From Saccharina japonica (Eukaryota; Sar; Phaeophyceae; Laminariales; Laminariaceae), in assembly GCA_008828725.1 (NCBI GenBank), contig MEHQ01002731.1, positions 121,520-185,519 of the forward strand: a DNA stretch of 64,000 nt, given 5' to 3'. Shown here in pieces: positions 63,511 to 64,000 of the stretch. The notes beneath the pieces are model-generated. The model searched no databases. It was not told the DNA's origin and saw only the letters and a program-made list of their open reading frames with translations. The first letter of the stretch is position 1. Each line of letters starts with the position of its first letter. The position numbers and the translations under genes are program-made.

Positions 63511-63930
63511 TTAAGTTTGCGCTGTATTACCTGCCCACCCTTCCGTTGCCCCCCTGCCGCTTAGAGGGTTGCACTTTTTTCTGTGTATCGCCCCGGCCTC
63601 AAAACGTACAGAGTCTCGGGCATCTGCTAAGAAACAAATACCCAAATCTTGAAAGCCATGCTGTGAGATTGACAGGAAAATAATAAATTCGAGATGCGTT
63701 ATACCGAAGCTAGCAGCAGTGTAGAATACGCAATGTTCTTTCAAATAATAAGAAACCCCGCCTTTGGACCATTGATTTCCGTTTCTTGACTGGGCTTTTT
63801 TTAACTGCTGCGTACGCTTTGATTTCTCTAGATGACGGGAAGAAGCCATCGTTAACGTGCGCCACATCTGCTGGGAAGATTCTCGTGCACTGCCCGCATT
63901 CTGAACGTCCTGGGGATCTACGAGCGGCCG
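63511..63930 (-). CDS. Open frame at the window edge, unassigned
   Basis: The minus strand is open for about 140 codons: DPQDVQNAGSARESSQQMWR, RHLEKSKRTQQLKKAQSRNG and FEAGAIHRKKCNPLSGRGAT. Basic and without a known motif. The plus strand beyond 63880 also gives an open Gly/Ala-rich frame, so strand is not certain. Confidence 0.2.
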   Translation of the reverse strand, partial: RPLVDPQDVQNAGSARESSQQMWRTLTMASSRHLEKSKRTQQLKKAQSRNGNQWSKGGVSYYLKEHCVFYTAASFGITHLEFIIFLSISQHGFQDLGICFLADARDSVRFEAGAIHRKKCNPLSGRGATEGWAGNTAQT

Positions 63931-64000
63931 CTAGCGATTTCGCGGGGAAACAAGGCGGTGGCGGCGGCGGCGGTGGGGGGCGGGGCGAGTTTGATGGCGA

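Overview
This is a nuclear window from a eukaryote. It has spliced genes with GT-AG introns, dense microsatellites and many short transposable elements. Exons are GC-rich and code for Ala-, Gly-, Ser- and Gln-rich low-complexity protein, and introns are 1-3 kb. That style fits a free-living protist or alga; a large-genome stramenopile such as a brown alga is a weak guess from protein flavour only. One undetermined base (N) lies at 31827.

Two genes are firmly readable. On the plus strand, 877-8650, is the 3' part of the EBP2 ribosome-biogenesis gene. It contains three 12-nt microexons, a GC-AG intron and a tandemly duplicated terminal exon. On the minus strand, 61093-13392, is a giant gene of at least 26 exons (about 2,340 codons seen). 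Reading 5' to 3' it encodes a disordered N-terminus, eleven IQ (calmodulin-binding) motifs, Ala/Glu- and polyGln-rich spacers, a long coiled coil split over very short phase-0 exons, an acidic Ser/Gly-rich stretch, an Ala-rich stretch and three C-terminal WW domains. Splice phases agree across nearly all junctions. Three links are open: exon 6 to 7, exon 14 to 15, and the region around 27-35 kb. In that last region a coiled-coil exon that looks as if it belongs to this gene (32316-32513) lies on the opposite strand.

The region between the two genes (8651-13391) holds minisatellites, diverged repeat segments and a 1-kb GGTCC satellite. Introns and flanks are packed with at least nine dispersed families: a SINE-like repeat ending in a poly-C run (A); a second repeat with the same kind of tail (B); a 100-130-bp TIR MITE (C); an 85-bp palindromic MITE that targets TTAA (D); a fold-back element that carries D insertions at a defined TTAA (E); a dispersed 34-codon open segment (F); and smaller families G, H and I. 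One 0.9-kb TIR DNA transposon sits at 30805-31735. I recognised no rRNA, tRNA, CRISPR array or virus-derived element.

Beyond the 5' end of the giant gene (61.7-64 kb) there are weaker coding candidates and a telomere-like CCCTAA minisatellite.
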